Source: Kappaphycus alvarezii
Lineage: Eukaryota > Rhodophyta > Florideophyceae > Gigartinales > Solieriaceae
NCBI GenBank assembly: GCA_002205965.3
Contig: NADL03000594.1
Location: forward strand, 1,364,001 to 1,428,000
Reading direction: 5' to 3'
DNA: 64,000 nt
This document shows, piece after piece, positions 42,512 through 53,655 of this stretch. Both the position numbers and the translations under genes were made by a program. The stretch's first letter is position 1. Each line of letters opens with the position of its first letter. The notes beneath the pieces are model-generated. The model searched no databases and was not told the origin of the DNA. It saw only the letters and a program-made list of their open reading frames with translations.

Positions 42512-43268
42512 ATCTGTTTTGCGACCAGAAACATCCGGAGATTGTACTTAAGTTCAACCACTGCACTGACGGGTAGTCGCGTCTTAACGGCCCTGTGTTT
42601 TAGGCAACGCAAACTTCCTTCGCCTTTTCGCCTTGCATAAACTCTGAAGATTCACAGTCAGACAAACCTTTCTGCCACAACCCACCATTCGCACATAGTG
42701 TAAAATCTTAGGTAAAAGATAGACGAAGCCTGAATCATTTCTTCGTGATCGTTCATCGCTATTTAACCTCAGGCCAGGATGTCCTTCAGGACTGTCGCCC
42801 CTACCCCAACTGATTCGTCCCGTCGCTCGCTGATCGTGCCGTGCGTCGTGGTGTACAGAGGCCGACACGGTCCCGGCTAGCGGTGCTGACAGTCTGAAAC
42901 CTCATTTGTATCAGCAGTGCGATATTGGACAATCTGCACGAACCGGTTGAATACGGGCTCGTTACCAGTTACATCTCTCGCGCTCCCTACTGCTGACACC
43001 CGCTCTGAGCCCTACCTGCATCGAGTGTCCTTGTCGCTTTTCTTGGTTTACTCCGTGCAAACCCGCATGCTCCAAGGGAAGTTTTCTCCCGATCCACAGC
43101 ATGTGGTGCTTCCAGATGTGCCCAAATTCAGCTGACATTTATTCCAGAACGCTTACAAAAACTATTCTCGAAGCAGAAACACATTGCAACGTAGTGCGCA
43201 AATTGTCGTCATCTCCAATCTCTACACCTCAAGCCGGTACACCTCAAGCCGGTATCACGTTAACATCC
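42512..43268. other. Intergenic region between convergent genes
   Basis: Must hold the 3' ends of the APS kinase and of the converging minus-strand gene. Two adjoining copies of a 15-base unit (ACACCTCAAGCCGGT) lie at about 43224-43253. No gene is supported. Confidence 0.55.
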
Positions 43269-43853
43269 TCACGCTCCTGGCCCTCCAAACAACCTTGGCA
43301 CAGGTCCATTAGGCGTCCCCCAGTATTCGACTGCCTTCACTCCCTCGACCAACACGGTCCTGTAGTTGCTGACAAACGCCTTACCTTCCTCCTCTCCACA
43401 GGTTGCCCTTCCTGTTTTCGGCGCCGAATTTCTCTCCTTCAACTCCTGTAGTTGCTTCTCACGATCTTCCTTGACCATCTGCGAGTAGGCTACGAAGGCG
43501 CCTGTTGCGGCAGCATCAACCTGGACAATTCTAGCATTCTCGATATCCTCTTTGGTTAAAGGAGGAACGTCCGATGCGCCGATGGTTTCCACTTCACCTG
43601 CCCATGTCTTTGGAAGGATTTTGGCAAAGCCTCGGTCCTCGTACGTTTCGACAGGGCGAGGGACATAATTGCGGAGCGGAGCATTATCGCGGACGTCCTC
43701 GCCGGACGGAACTCCTGGAACTAATGGAAGTTCCGCTCGGATGGTGGGCTTCACGGTGCGGGTGCTAGGGGCATTGCAGGTGGTGCTGGGACGACAGCCG
43801 GTGAAGGAGGTGGTGAGGGTGGGGTGCGAGGGTATGAAACAGGGCCGCGTCAT
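43269..43853 (-). CDS. Probable organelle-targeted protein of unknown function
   Basis: A 194-codon frame from the ATG at 43853 to the stop at 43269. The first 40 or so residues lack acidic residues and are rich in Ser, Thr, Pro and Arg (MTRPCFIPSHPTLTTSFTGC), as in plastid or mitochondrial transit peptides. The mature part begins around AELPLVPGVPSGEDVRDN. It contains YVPRPVETYEDRGFAKILPK, a helical, strongly charged segment (YSQMVKEDREKQLQELKERN) and a C-terminal part rich in aromatic and small residues (GVKAVEYWGTPNGPVPRLFG). No membrane segment and no domain I recognise. The clean composition, full-length frame and codon-level regularity favour a real gene. If plastid-targeted, it supports an algal host. 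Convergent with the APS kinase gene. Confidence 0.7.
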   Translation of the reverse strand: MTRPCFIPSHPTLTTSFTGCRPSTTCNAPSTRTVKPTIRAELPLVPGVPSGEDVRDNAPLRNYVPRPVETYEDRGFAKILPKTWAGEVETIGASDVPPLTKEDIENARIVQVDAAATGAFVAYSQMVKEDREKQLQELKERNSAPKTGRATCGEEEGKAFVSNYRTVLVEGVKAVEYWGTPNGPVPRLFGGPGA

Positions 43854-44229
43854 GACGGAATCGGGATGGGTGGTGGACGTGACGGGAACGCAGCGAACGA
43901 TAAGTTGGTGTGGGGGAGGAGTAGCGCGCGGGCGGGATGAAGTTGGGGAGAGTTAGAGCGTTGTATGGGGAAACGTCGGTACTATAGCAAGCGATGCAAT
44001 ATTGAGGAACAATATGCTTAGGCAGACCCTTTACGCGATATCTCAGGTGAACGTCGCCCAGAGGGTTTGCTGAGGAGTCGATATTATCTCCCAGTTGAGG
44101 GGCGAATTTTTAACATCAAACTTTAATGAAAGAATAGCGGAATAGCAGTAAGTAGGGTTTTTTCATATCTGTAAGGCAAAGAATTACAGCGAATATGGCA
44201 AAGCTCTTGACGAAGATTTTATGGGATAA
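43854..44229. other. Intergenic region
   Basis: Promoter side of the minus-strand gene at 43269-43853 and upstream flank of a LINE. No gene recognised. Confidence 0.5.
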
Positions 44230-46870
44230 GTGAATCCTCGTCAGCAGCGTCCATACCATGCCATATCGGTCGTCCTTGCACAACTCTTTCGCACGGCGCG
44301 CGCGGCTCGCACCCGGCCGCTGGTTTGCCTTGCCAATGCGGTCTCTTCACTTCGCCCCGCTGGCTGATTTGAAAGACCCGTCGACCATCGAACGCAAACG
44401 CAGCTTGCACTGCACCCAAAGCCACCAAGTCCGATACACCACCCCCGACCGACAGCCTCCCACCGCCCCTCACAGTGGCAATGGATGCAGTTGGGCTTTC
44501 GGTTCGCCGCATCTCCCGGGATACTTCTGCGGGGCCCTACCGCACGCCGTCGCGCGGGTTCCATCTTCTCGTACGTACTCCAGTCAGCCCTGAAGCTGGA
44601 GTCATGGTCAAGGGTGTTCTCATCAAACCCGTTGCGTGGATTGCGAGCGGTTACCTTCAGAGAACTGTCCTCCCGCTCCTGGCTGCCGCAATTTTGCTGC
44701 CTCTACGGCCCAAGCCCAACAAGATCCGGCCTACCGCTGTCGGGTCCACCCTCCGCCGCGTTGTTGGGAAGACACTGCTTTCCGCCGCAATTGGTGGTTT
44801 TCGTGCCTTTCTCGCGCCATTCCAAACGGCAAATGGGATCCGGGCCGGGATGGACGCGATTGTCCACGACACGCGCATGCTGCTCCGGCGGTTCTCTCGC
44901 CTCATCGAAACCGCCACGGTCCTCACTAACGCGCACAACGCCTTCAGCCGCGTTGATCACCAGCCCATGCTGGCTCGGCTGCCTTCGCCTGCCCTAGGCC
45001 TTCCTGGTTTGTGGACATGGTATACAGGCGAATGCAACTTCAGTTGGTAGTCCCGAACCGTGACAAAACGACCATCGTATGAGCGCAAGGCACCCAGCAG
45101 GCGATCCTACCAGCATGCTGTTGTTTTCTCTCACGATCCAGCCGCTCATCCTGGGGATCGCTGGGGAAACAGGTATTATCCTGAACCAGTGGCATGCTGA
45201 CGGCTGACGACGGCACCCTCACGGGGTCCCTCCCCGACCTTCGACGTGCCCTTCGCATCCCTCGGGATGAGGGACCTGCCTACGGTCTGCATGTCAACCC
45301 CGACAAAACCCGTATCATCTGGCCAACAGTCCCGCGACCAGAGCGCGAAGCCTTTCTCCGAGAGCTCCGCCTCAAGGAATGCTCCTCGGACGGGTTTGAA
45401 CTGTTTGGGGCTGCGCTCGGCAATCGGGAGTTCACCGATTCCTGCCTCCGCGCTAAAACAGAAAGCAGCCGCCGCACCCTCCAGCTACTCCACAAGGTCG
45501 CTGACCCCCGCGAACGCTATCACATGCACTTCCTTTGTGCGTCGGCGTGTCTAGTTGATCACGCCTTCAAACTCGATGACCCGACTTACGTCCGTACTGC
45601 TGCCGAGGCTTTTGACGGCCTGCAACGGACGTCCTTTGCGGAGCTTCGCAGTGTCACCCTGTCGGACGAAGCGTGGTCGCAGGCCACACTACCCCTCCGA
45701 CATGGTGGCCTCGGCTTCACACTTATCGACCCGTTCCTCTATGGTGCTTGCAGCAAGTCTCCTCAACGCAGCACCGGCCAGTATCTGGACTGGGACACAC
45801 ATCGGACCCCGCCTCACTGCCCTAAACAGCTCCCAATGCCGTAGAGATGAGTCCTTCTTCCTCCGCCAAGCCGCCATCCTCATACTTGAATTTGTGCTCC
45901 GCATCCCCGGCCATCCCTACTCCGTCGACTTGGGCTCCTGCGACCCGCTTCTCCTCTCTGCAGCGCACACCCACATCCAAAACCTACCTAAAGGGTATGC
46001 AGCAGGAAGGGCTGGCCAAGGCACACGGGGACGACGAAGTCTAGGTTCGTTTCCCGAATCCCGATAACACCGCCGCCGCAGTAAAGCACCGGATACGCGG
46101 CCTCGCATTCCGCAGAGGCCCCGGTGCAGCATTCTTCCTTGCGCACCCCACCACTGACACGGAAGTGTCTGCGGTGTACTGGAGGACCATGTTACGCCGC
46201 TACCTGGGACTGCCCGTTTGCGATGATTCGCTCCCTTGGAACTGCGAGCATTGTAAAAGACCTATGGACAGGGTTAGGGACCACGCAGTGAACATGCGCC
46301 CTTCAGTGTTCGATCGGAAACATCGGCATGACTAGCTCCGCAACGTCATTGCTGGCCGTATCGCCCGTGCAGCCAGCCTGGATTGCCAAATCGAGGTTTT
46401 GCTCATGGTATAAGGCACCGAGCTACGACCCGCTGACATCCTCGTCCATCCACCAGAAGCGCCCGATAGCACTGTGAACCGCCCCATCGTCTGCGACGTC
46501 ACCGTCGTCTCACTGCTCAAGGACGACGTGCGATCACAGGCCATTCGGGAAGTCGGCAGTTCTGCTTTAGTTGCGCACCGCAGCAAGGTCACTGACACGG
46601 AAAGCAAACTGTCGCGTCGACTCCCGTCCCCTTCCGACAAGCTCATACGGGCCCCCAATTTCGAGTTCCGACCGCTGGCTTTCGACTCCCTGAGTGCGCC
46701 TTCCCCCGCTACTATCCTCTTCACAGAGGATCTCCTCCCGCGTATGGCGGAGAAGTTAGACGGAAAAGTTGGAATTTTGCCAGTTTGCATCTAGTTCCAC
46801 GATGTGGTCTTCTCTGGCGAATGCCGTAGGGGGAATTTTTGGGTTAATTTAATGCATGGAAGATGTGGTC
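44230..46870 (+). mobile_element. LINE copy with reverse transcriptase and endonuclease, most complete in the window
   Basis: Reading order: KPNKIRPTAVGSTLRRVVGK (44710-44770), motif A position LTNAHNAFSRVD (about 44920-44958, with Asn where the catalytic Asp is expected), motif B remnant QQ(A)DPTSMLLFSL (about 45096-45140), motif C ADDGTLTGSLPDL from about 45205, thumb and linker (GLHVNPDKTRIIWPTV, LPLRHGGLGFTLIDPFLYG, RIPGHPYSVDLGSC) to about 45950. The endonuclease follows: ELRPADILVHPPEAPD, VCDVTVVSLLKDDV and FEFRPLAFDSLSAPSP (46415-46720), ending at the stop at 46792. The tail continues to the recurrent GGGGGAATTTTTGGG motif at 46829-46871. Several frame changes and the altered motif A show that it is inactive. 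It preserves the unoccupied site that in the 8.1-kb copy received the nested LINE. Confidence 0.85.
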
Positions 46871-46871
46871 G
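46829..46871 (+). repeat. Recurrent element-end motif, copy
   Basis: GGGGGAATTTTTGGGTTAAT followed by ATGCATGGAAGATGTGGTC. It shares more than 60 bases with the minus-strand copy at 5079-5015, including ATATCCACGAGGCTAATACG after the motif. Confidence 0.65.
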
Positions 46872-47049
46872 GTTATATCCACGAGGCTAATACGTGATAC
46901 GAACGCTGTAGTGTCGAGAACACAACTAAACGTGGCCGACGTGGAAAACCCAGTTACACTCTGCAAGCAACATAGTCGGATTCCGCGCTGGACCCCTTGC
47001 AGTAAAGTTTCACGTCCCGTATCAGTAGTACCATAATCCTCGCTTCATC

Positions 47050-47800
47050 GCATGCAGTTTTCCGCTGCTTCGAACAACTCGCAATCCGCTTCTGCAGAAA
47101 CCGGTCCTTCATGCTCGGGCAGGCCCGGTCGTCACTAGCAACATTCCTCTCCAACATCCCCGGCCGCTCTTCCCAGGTCGGCCTCGCCCTTCTCGACCCT
47201 GAACATCTAGCTGCTGCCTCGCGGCATACCGCCGGAGCCGCCTTCCTCTCTGCCTACCCCTTCACAGACACCACGGTCTCCAACGCCCACCGGGCCTTCT
47301 TGCTCTGACGATACCTGGGACTCTCGGGTCTGTCACTGCTCCAGCGCCGGCACTGCACCCACCAGACGGACGACCTCGGCGACCACGCCGCCGACCTTTG
47401 CCCATCTGATTTTGGGCGCATCCACTTCCACAATTTCCTGCGCATCGCCCTGGCATTCCACGGTGCACGCGCTGCTAAACCGGAGTGCCACTTCCAGGCC
47501 ATCCCGGGTACAGAACTAAGGCCTGCAAACATACTGTTCCACCCTCCTACCCTCCCCACTGCTGACCCGCCCTATTCCTCCGCCTTCGACATCTCGGTTG
47601 TCTCACTATTCAAAGGCTCCTGCCGCAACAAAAAGGCTACCCAGGCTGCTGCTGGCGCCGCGGGCCTCGTGCACCGAGATAAGCTCAGGGACCTGGGACG
47701 TAAGCTCACACGTCGACTGACGCCACCCTGAGACAGCCCTGATCGCGACCCTGGCTTCGATTTCCCCCCCAAATCCTAAGACTCCTTGGGTGCGCCCGCT
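47050..47800 (+). mobile_element. LINE 3' fragment, second lineage, knuckle and endonuclease
   Basis: Reads LGQARSSLATFLSNIPGRSS and HTAGAAFLSAYPFTDT (47111-47250), then, after a stop, RYLGLSGLSLLQRRHCTHQT with the knuckle DLGDHAADLC at about 47370-47402. ELRPANILFHPP (about 47515), FDISVVSLFKGSCRNKKATQ (47587 on) and a final DFPP follow. The blocks match the fragment at 29.1-29.6 kb (GDHAADLC, RPADILVHP) more closely than the lineage at 5.1 kb (GDHLLHC, RPDI). 5'-truncated, with at least two stops. Confidence 0.7.
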
Positions 47801-48219
47801 CCCATGACTACTAACTGCTGGACGAATTGATCCCCCGCAGAGCTCGCCGGTACTTCGCTCCCGACAATATGACTCGTCGGCGCATCTACAGGACGGTATC
47901 AGTGCCTCCTCAGTAGTATCATATGGCCGTCCATCGCTATGACGGTCCCTTCTCGCAACCCACTCACACAGCCGATGTGGAACGTCCGGCAAGTGTCTAT
48001 AGGACCGTTGTCCTCAAATGAGAACTCGTTTTAGCACTTCTTATTCAATACAAATTTTCTTCCTAAGCGCAGTTCTTGTCCCTCCGCACTAGTTCGTGAG
48101 TTGGCATCAGACAACAAATTTATCAAAAATGTTACCTCGGTCCGGGCTAGAGCAATTTTTTCCCTAACCGACTTCCGCTCTTTACAAGAAGTTGTGAAAA
48201 CAGCATAATTTTGGAACCA
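47801..48219. other. Stretch without recognised gene
   Basis: 3' flank of the LINE fragment and left flank of a probable copia LTR. Nothing recognisable. Confidence 0.5.
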
Positions 48220-50510
48220 AGTATAGTTCGTATTACCGTAGGGGTTTATGAGGAGAAACGACTCGCGCCAACCAGAAGTCGTTATATTTCTTACCGTCTT
48301 CCATCTGTTTCTTCGAAGTCGGATACCATACCTTTTCCTTTCTATGGTATCCTATACTGGGCCTGCTCTATTACATTTAGAAGGCGCAACAACTGGCAAG
48401 CAACCGTCGGTATCTATTCTCTGGCTCGCAACTGTTGTTTTAAAGCAGTACAAAGTCGGACCTACCCATTTCATGCACCACTGGGCCGGCCCTACCTATC
48501 GTAGACACATGACACTCGATAGGCAACAGTTGTTGCCTATCCTACCGGACTCGACTGTTGCTCCGAAGGCGAATCATAGCTCGGACCTATTTAGTGTGCA
48601 CTACACTGGGCCGGCTCCATATAACATAGATGCACGACTTCTGATAACCAATAGTCGTTGTCCATCCTACCGGCCCCCGACTGTTGAGCCGATGGCCAAA
48701 TCCATGACTCGAACCTATCCGCAGTATCGCATACTGGGCCAACTCTAGTTACACATATTTTTCTGCAATACTCGATTGCATATTCTGTAGTCATAGAGTG
48801 ACTAAGCTTTTGTGGAAGTTTTGTTTACAAATTAGTATTTAAGGTAGCTATCTCTGCTACACCAGGCATCATCTCCAATAAAATCAATCAATCAACTCAT
48901 CAAACAAACTTAAACTACTCAGCAATTCAACAAGTGTCAGACGTAAATATATTCTACTCACATTCGCGAAAAAGGCTAGACGTGAAAACGTCCTAAAGCT
49001 CGTTATTCGCATCTTACTCAAATGGCAGATCAACGCTAGGATCCTCCAAATCCACCCCGGTTTATCAACTGAGAACGTGTTGAACCCGACAACACCTTAC
49101 AACAAAATATTGTTGGCATCTTCCGAACATTTGATGATTATAATCGTCAAGCTCGTGAAAAAGACATTCGGACGCTACTAAAGGAATATTTCTCTATGTG
49201 GGATCTCACGAAGGCTTAAATTCTCACCAACAGTAACATATACAAGTGCATAAGAGTGTTTATGGAAGACCGCGGCCTTCATCACGCAAACCAACATTTA
49301 ATTACAATCTTCTGTGCATAAGCATCGTCAGCGTGATATGACCGGAACTGGAATTCCACAATGACATAAGCGAGGCATACCACAGGTACCACAACTTAAA
49401 ACAAGGAAAGCTACAACTGAAAGTCAACAATACTCCTCCTAGGACTCTGCAAACCCCTCACTGAGAAGGTAATAATCACCAACCGGTAAATCTTCATCTA
49501 TCTTTCGACCAAGAGAATGGAAACGGGGGCAGCAAAATTTATGCTGTCTATAGTTGAGACTCCTCGAAGTCTGGTGGGACTTCAAGAGAAAATATCATTA
49601 TGGCTTTGACCCTATTTGACCATCTCTGCAACGTCAATAACATCCAGCAGAGCCAACTTATCTCTCTTATGCACAATATGTTCCGAAATGAAGCATTGCG
49701 TTTCTACTACTCTTCTTTGCTAACATGCAAAGCTGGGATCAAATAGTAAATGCATTTCAGCAACAATATTGCAGCACAACTCGTATGCAGTCCATACATG
49801 ACGAGATGTCGCTGCTCAACATCAATAACGTCATGATGGATTCTGCTAACGAAGGCGAAGCACTCCAGAAACTTGCAATAAAAATTGAGGATCTTTTTCC
49901 CCTGTTCTCACCTGGTCGTAACTCGGAAGAGTTCCGAAAAAAGTGCTCTATCTTTCGGTACGGATGAAACTATGAGCCGCTGCCCCATTAACAGCATGAA
50001 TAACTCCGGAAGCGATTTTGAAAAGTTTCTCGACTGGGCAGAATACAACGCCCGTATCTGTGCAACCTAGGACCAGCCCATTGCACTACCGCCAAACGCT
50101 TTGACTATCACAAATACTCCTCACAGATCACAGGAACTATCTAGACAAGAACTGCCTCTCAAGTAATCATCCCAAACCCAACTGTTCATGCCACCTCCCC
50201 AATACAGGGCTCTACAAGAATCTTTTCAACCAGATTCTGTTGAAGGTGCTTCCTTAAGCCCAGCAAACAGATACTACAACCTCAGCCAAACTAATGAAGC
50301 AGTCAAGTGGTTCCAATCTCAAGCGCGCTATGGAAGGGATCCACATGCTCGTCACCGCAAATACATTACCTCTTCGTCCGTCGCAAAATGTTTCAATTGC
50401 GGAAATACCGACTACGTTGAACGTCGATGCACTCAACCATGTGAGGCTGATCGCATCGTCAAGAATCGAATTGCTTTATGCTCACTACAAGTTTAATCCT
50501 ATTTTTGAGG
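48220..50510 (+). mobile_element. Copia-type fossil: probable 5' LTR plus gag
   Basis: The left part, to about 48962, looks like an LTR. It has four degenerate tandem units of about 125 bp between 48285 and 48750 (each ending near ACTGGGCC-GCTC), a TATA-like ATTAGTATTTAAGG at about 48830, and an end ACTCACA followed by TTCGCGAA. The same TTCGCGAA directly follows the 5' LTR of the intact-ended copia element at 52341. Right of it lies a gag-like region starting MADQR at about 49022 and ending with a zinc-knuckle-like KCFNCGNTDYVERRC at about 50388. The pol region is missing altogether. The remnant is broken in several places and old. The left LTR boundary is not fixed. Confidence 0.6.
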
Positions 50511-51034
50511 ATTAAAATTTATATCCAGGTATTGGGCGAATTCCAAAAAGATTAATCTCTGTTTTTTGTTTTTATCGGACCGTCTCAAGCATTGATGTGT
50601 TTTTTATTTCAGTGATTATGTGATACGCGCGCACTTTTTTTCAAAAAAAGGCGGCAACCATGGCAGTCTATATCGAATCTCATCAACAGTGCCGCAAATG
50701 AATCCCACACAGATGCTGTACATCTTAATGTCATTGGCATTGTACGTTCTAACTTGGCAACAACTAAAATCGCCGTAAGTCATAGGTCCCTCCAGTCTTT
50801 TTTTACTGAAATAATATGAACTTGAATGTTGCATAGCTGGTTTAAGATGTATCTTAACTATTTTAATAGTTCTCATCTTCTTAGAGAGACTCGAAATGTC
50901 ACTATTGTCAGGGTTCTCGCAACATTACGGGGTCTACATGAGTTCCTGTGCAATGAAGGTCTATTCAATATTGCTTTGCTGCGGTAGTAATATCTTCGTT
51001 ATACTTTTGGTGCTTAAGAGTTAAAAGGATAAGA
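50511..51034. other. Stretch without recognised gene
   Basis: AT-rich; right flank of the gag remnant and left flank of the long hairpin. No coding signal recognised. Confidence 0.5.
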
Positions 51035-51378
51035 GGGGCACGGTACAGTACAGTACATATAGTTGTGTGCTGTGCCGCGCCCTTGATAGTAGTTCGCGGT
51101 AGGTTACGCTTGGCCAAGGAAAACAATAAAGGAAAACCAAGCATTTCATGACCCAGGCTTCGAGACTCTGAATCTCAATGCCTGGGTCATGAAATGCTTG
51201 TTTTTATTCAGAGTCTCGAAGCCTGGGTCACGAAATGATATTCAGAGTTTCGAAGCCTGGGTCATGAAATGCTTGGTTTTCCTTTATTGTTGCCCTTGGC
51301 CAAGCGTAACCTACCGCGAACTCCTATCAAGGGCGCGGCAAAGCACACCACTATATGTACTGTACTGTGCCGTGCCCC
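51035..51378. repeat. Long hairpin: 139-bp inverted arms with 66-bp loop
   Basis: Left arm 51035-51173 and right arm 51240-51378 are reverse complements with about seven mismatches. The loop contains two more partial copies of the inner unit (CCTGGGTCATGAAATGCTTG at 51181-51200 and a variant near 51221), so the unit occurs four times in both orientations. The outer ends carry GGTACAGTACAGTAC and its inverted counterpart. It could be a foldback element or MITE. If transcribed through, it would give a long, nearly perfect double-stranded RNA stem. Confidence 0.9.
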
Positions 51379-51877
51379 AATCCCCATCCCCTTCCTGGCA
51401 TGCTATGGGGAGATACGTCTGGAAGCTTCCAGATGTATCTCTCGGGGTGCGGCACTGTACAGTACTGTGCGTGCGCATTTATGGGGCATTTACAATACTG
51501 TACTGTGCATACAGTAACTTGCGTGCCACACGCAATCTGCGTGCCACAGGTCTCTTCTTGAGGTGCAACTGCGTAATAGACCGACACATGGAGAGTCCAA
51601 GCTCTTCGGAAGGAGTTTTTGCGAGCGAATATGCGTAGATAAAGGAAAGGGTAAAGAGTTTGAAAGTAGTGGGGCGTGTGGGCGAAGGAAAACAGCAAGC
51701 GCGGGTAGAGGTTTACTGAACAAATTCCTCCTTGCCTCCTCGACGACTACTGCACACCCGAGGAAGCCATGGTAAAGTACTGCGACGCGAATCAGGCGAA
51801 AGCACATCACTGCTGACAGTATTCTTACAGTGGATGTGCCTTGACACTTCTATACTACCGGCATGGCATGGGGGTAC
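51379..51877. other. Intergenic region with further GTAC palindromes
   Basis: GTACAGTACTGTGC at about 51456, ATACTGTACTGTGC at about 51494 and GTACAGTAC at 51874-51882. A short inverted unit AGATACGTCTGGAAGCTTCC / GGAAGCTTCCAGATGTATCT is centred near 51425. An open frame at 51563-51775 has no recognisable motif. Confidence 0.55.
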
Positions 51878-51882
51878 AGTAC
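51878..51882. repeat. Target-site duplication of copia element, left copy
   Basis: AGTAC directly before the left LTR; the same five bases follow the right LTR at 59915-59919. Five base pairs is the usual copia duplication length. Confidence 0.8.
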
Positions 51883-52340
51883 TGATAGTCACTGTACCCT
51901 GGGTGACCTAGTCGATTCGACTCAAGTCAGATACAGAATAGTAGGTTTAAGCTATCAAATACTGTATGTGGGTGACACAGCCACCACACTATATACATTC
52001 AAGTAGTGTAATAATGAAATTCCCCTTTAGGCTCCCCTTATAGGTAGCGCTTCCTCTATTAGCTCCATCCCGTTGGGGCGAAGTCTGCTTCCTATTGTAG
52101 TCCTTGTTGCCATACTTGGCTGGGTAGCAAAACGTTAGAAACTACACTGTTTCACGGGCCTACAGTCTCATACAGACCTCGGCCTACTATCTTTAGTCAA
52201 TGTAGTTCTACCTATGGTAGTCTACCTAGAGTAAAATAAATGCCGGGGATCAGCCGAGTAGCGGCCTGAACCAGCCATAGGTTTCACAACGTTTCATCAA
52301 ATCGGTAAACTCAAAGCAAACGGGCTCTGTTATCCCAACA
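51883..52340 (+). repeat. 5' LTR of copia element
   Basis: 458 bp, beginning TGATAGTCA and ending CCCAACA. It matches the right LTR (59456-59914) with about 18 differences, roughly 96 percent identity by eye. It contains CTATATACATTC (about 51991) as a TATA-like core and AGAGTAAAATAAATGCC near the 3' part. Confidence 0.9.
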
Positions 52341-52635
52341 TTCGCGAATTTACGGGCAATAGGCCCATCACCCTTCCCAAAACCCCCCCCTCAAACCCCT
52401 TTTTCTTCTACACCTACCACTACGCCTCATCGAAATATTTCTACCTGAGTCCTTCGCTGCCGCATCGTTCGCTACCGCCGCATCGGTCACTGCTCGATTC
52501 AAGAATCTACTTTACTGAAAAGAGTTTGGTGTCCCTATCTCTGTTAGACAGACGACCAGTAGTTTATTGCCTAACAGAGATATACCCCGGCCTACGGCTG
52601 ACTCTAAAAGCTACCTAAAAGCTAACTAACCGTGG

Positions 52636-53500
52636 ATGGTTGTTAGGAAAAGGGCTTCAAACGATCCTCGACTGATAGAAGAAGGAACTACACGCTATTG
52701 GGCCCCTTCGCCCTCCGACTCATCCTCATCGGAATACTCGGACGACTTGTGGGACTCAGTCGAGGATTCCCCGCTGGTGCAGACTGAGGCGGAAGTCGTT
52801 GGTCGCACCCCCTCGCCAAGTCCCCCTGCACACCCGGAAGTTGTCGACCTGACCGCTTCCCTCCCGGCCTCCCCACGTCTACTTCCACCTCGCTGCCGGC
52901 CTGCTTCCGTCCCCACCACTCGAACCCGTCCTCGTCCCCAACCATCCTCGATGTACTTTCCCAGTCCCCACACTTCTGGCGTTCCACCCCTCCGCTGCCG
53001 GCCTGCCCCCGCTCCTGGTGTTCCGCCCCTCCGTCCCCGCCCCGCTCCCCAAATCACTTGAGCCAACCCATCCTCCGCCACTCACACCAGCGCTGCCCCC
53101 CGCAATTCAGTTACCCACGTTAGCTCCACTCTAACCCCCACCACCAACGCACCCCGTCGCACCACACCCCTACAGACCCTTCCCGACAGGCTAAACGCTA
53201 CTCTCTACCGCGTTGCAAACTCGCGCGTGCGCAAAAGTAATCGCAAAACCTTTGAGTGTACTGTTTGTAATATTTCGTGTTGTAATTACAACCAATTACA
53301 GTTCCACGAGAACTCTGACCCCCACAAGCGAACCGTACAGAGTCTTGCCGAACGTCGAGGCTTACAGTGTACACAGCGCGATCGCTGGTTCCCAAGCAAA
53401 CACAACCTGACAAACCACGATAATAGTACACCTCATCGCCACCGTGCTCGATATCTGCAAGGGCGTCGCTACTTAATTTTTTCAATATTTCACATTAAGA
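52636..53500 (+). other. Extra ORF in the copia leader: Pro/Ser-rich protein with two C2H2 fingers
   Basis: Between the left LTR and gag lies a coding-like stretch unrelated to known copia proteins. The first part is acidic and Ser-rich (SPSDSSSSEYSDDLWDSVED), then Pro/Arg-rich with repeated units of the type GVPPLRCRPAPAP. The second part holds two fingers of the C-x2-C...H-x-H kind, FECTVCNISCCNYNQLQFHE and LQCTQRDRWFPSKHNLTNHD, each followed by an S-(D/T)-PH sequence, resembling U1-type or JAZ zinc fingers. It is interrupted once. It may be an element-specific accessory protein, a captured host fragment or an older insertion in the leader. I do not know a named family. Confidence 0.5.
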
Positions 53501-53534
53501 AAACCAAAAAAAAAGACCAAAAACCCCTCACATC

Positions 53535-53655
53535 AAACAAATCAAAATTCAAAAATTCAAAAATTCAAAAATTCAAAAAATTCAAAAATTCACAAATTCA
53601 CAAATTCACAAATTCACAAATTCACAAATTCACAAATTCACAAATTCAAAAGGGG
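53535..53655. repeat. Microsatellite, AAATTCAA/AAATTCAC units
   Basis: About fourteen consecutive 8- to 9-base units, first AAATTCAAA then AAATTCAC. It lies at the end of the zinc-finger ORF in the copia leader and may have grown by slippage. Confidence 0.9.

Noticed and set aside
42584-42868. 94-codon minus-strand frame
   Set aside because: No motif, biased composition, and it lies in the expected 3' flank of two convergent genes.
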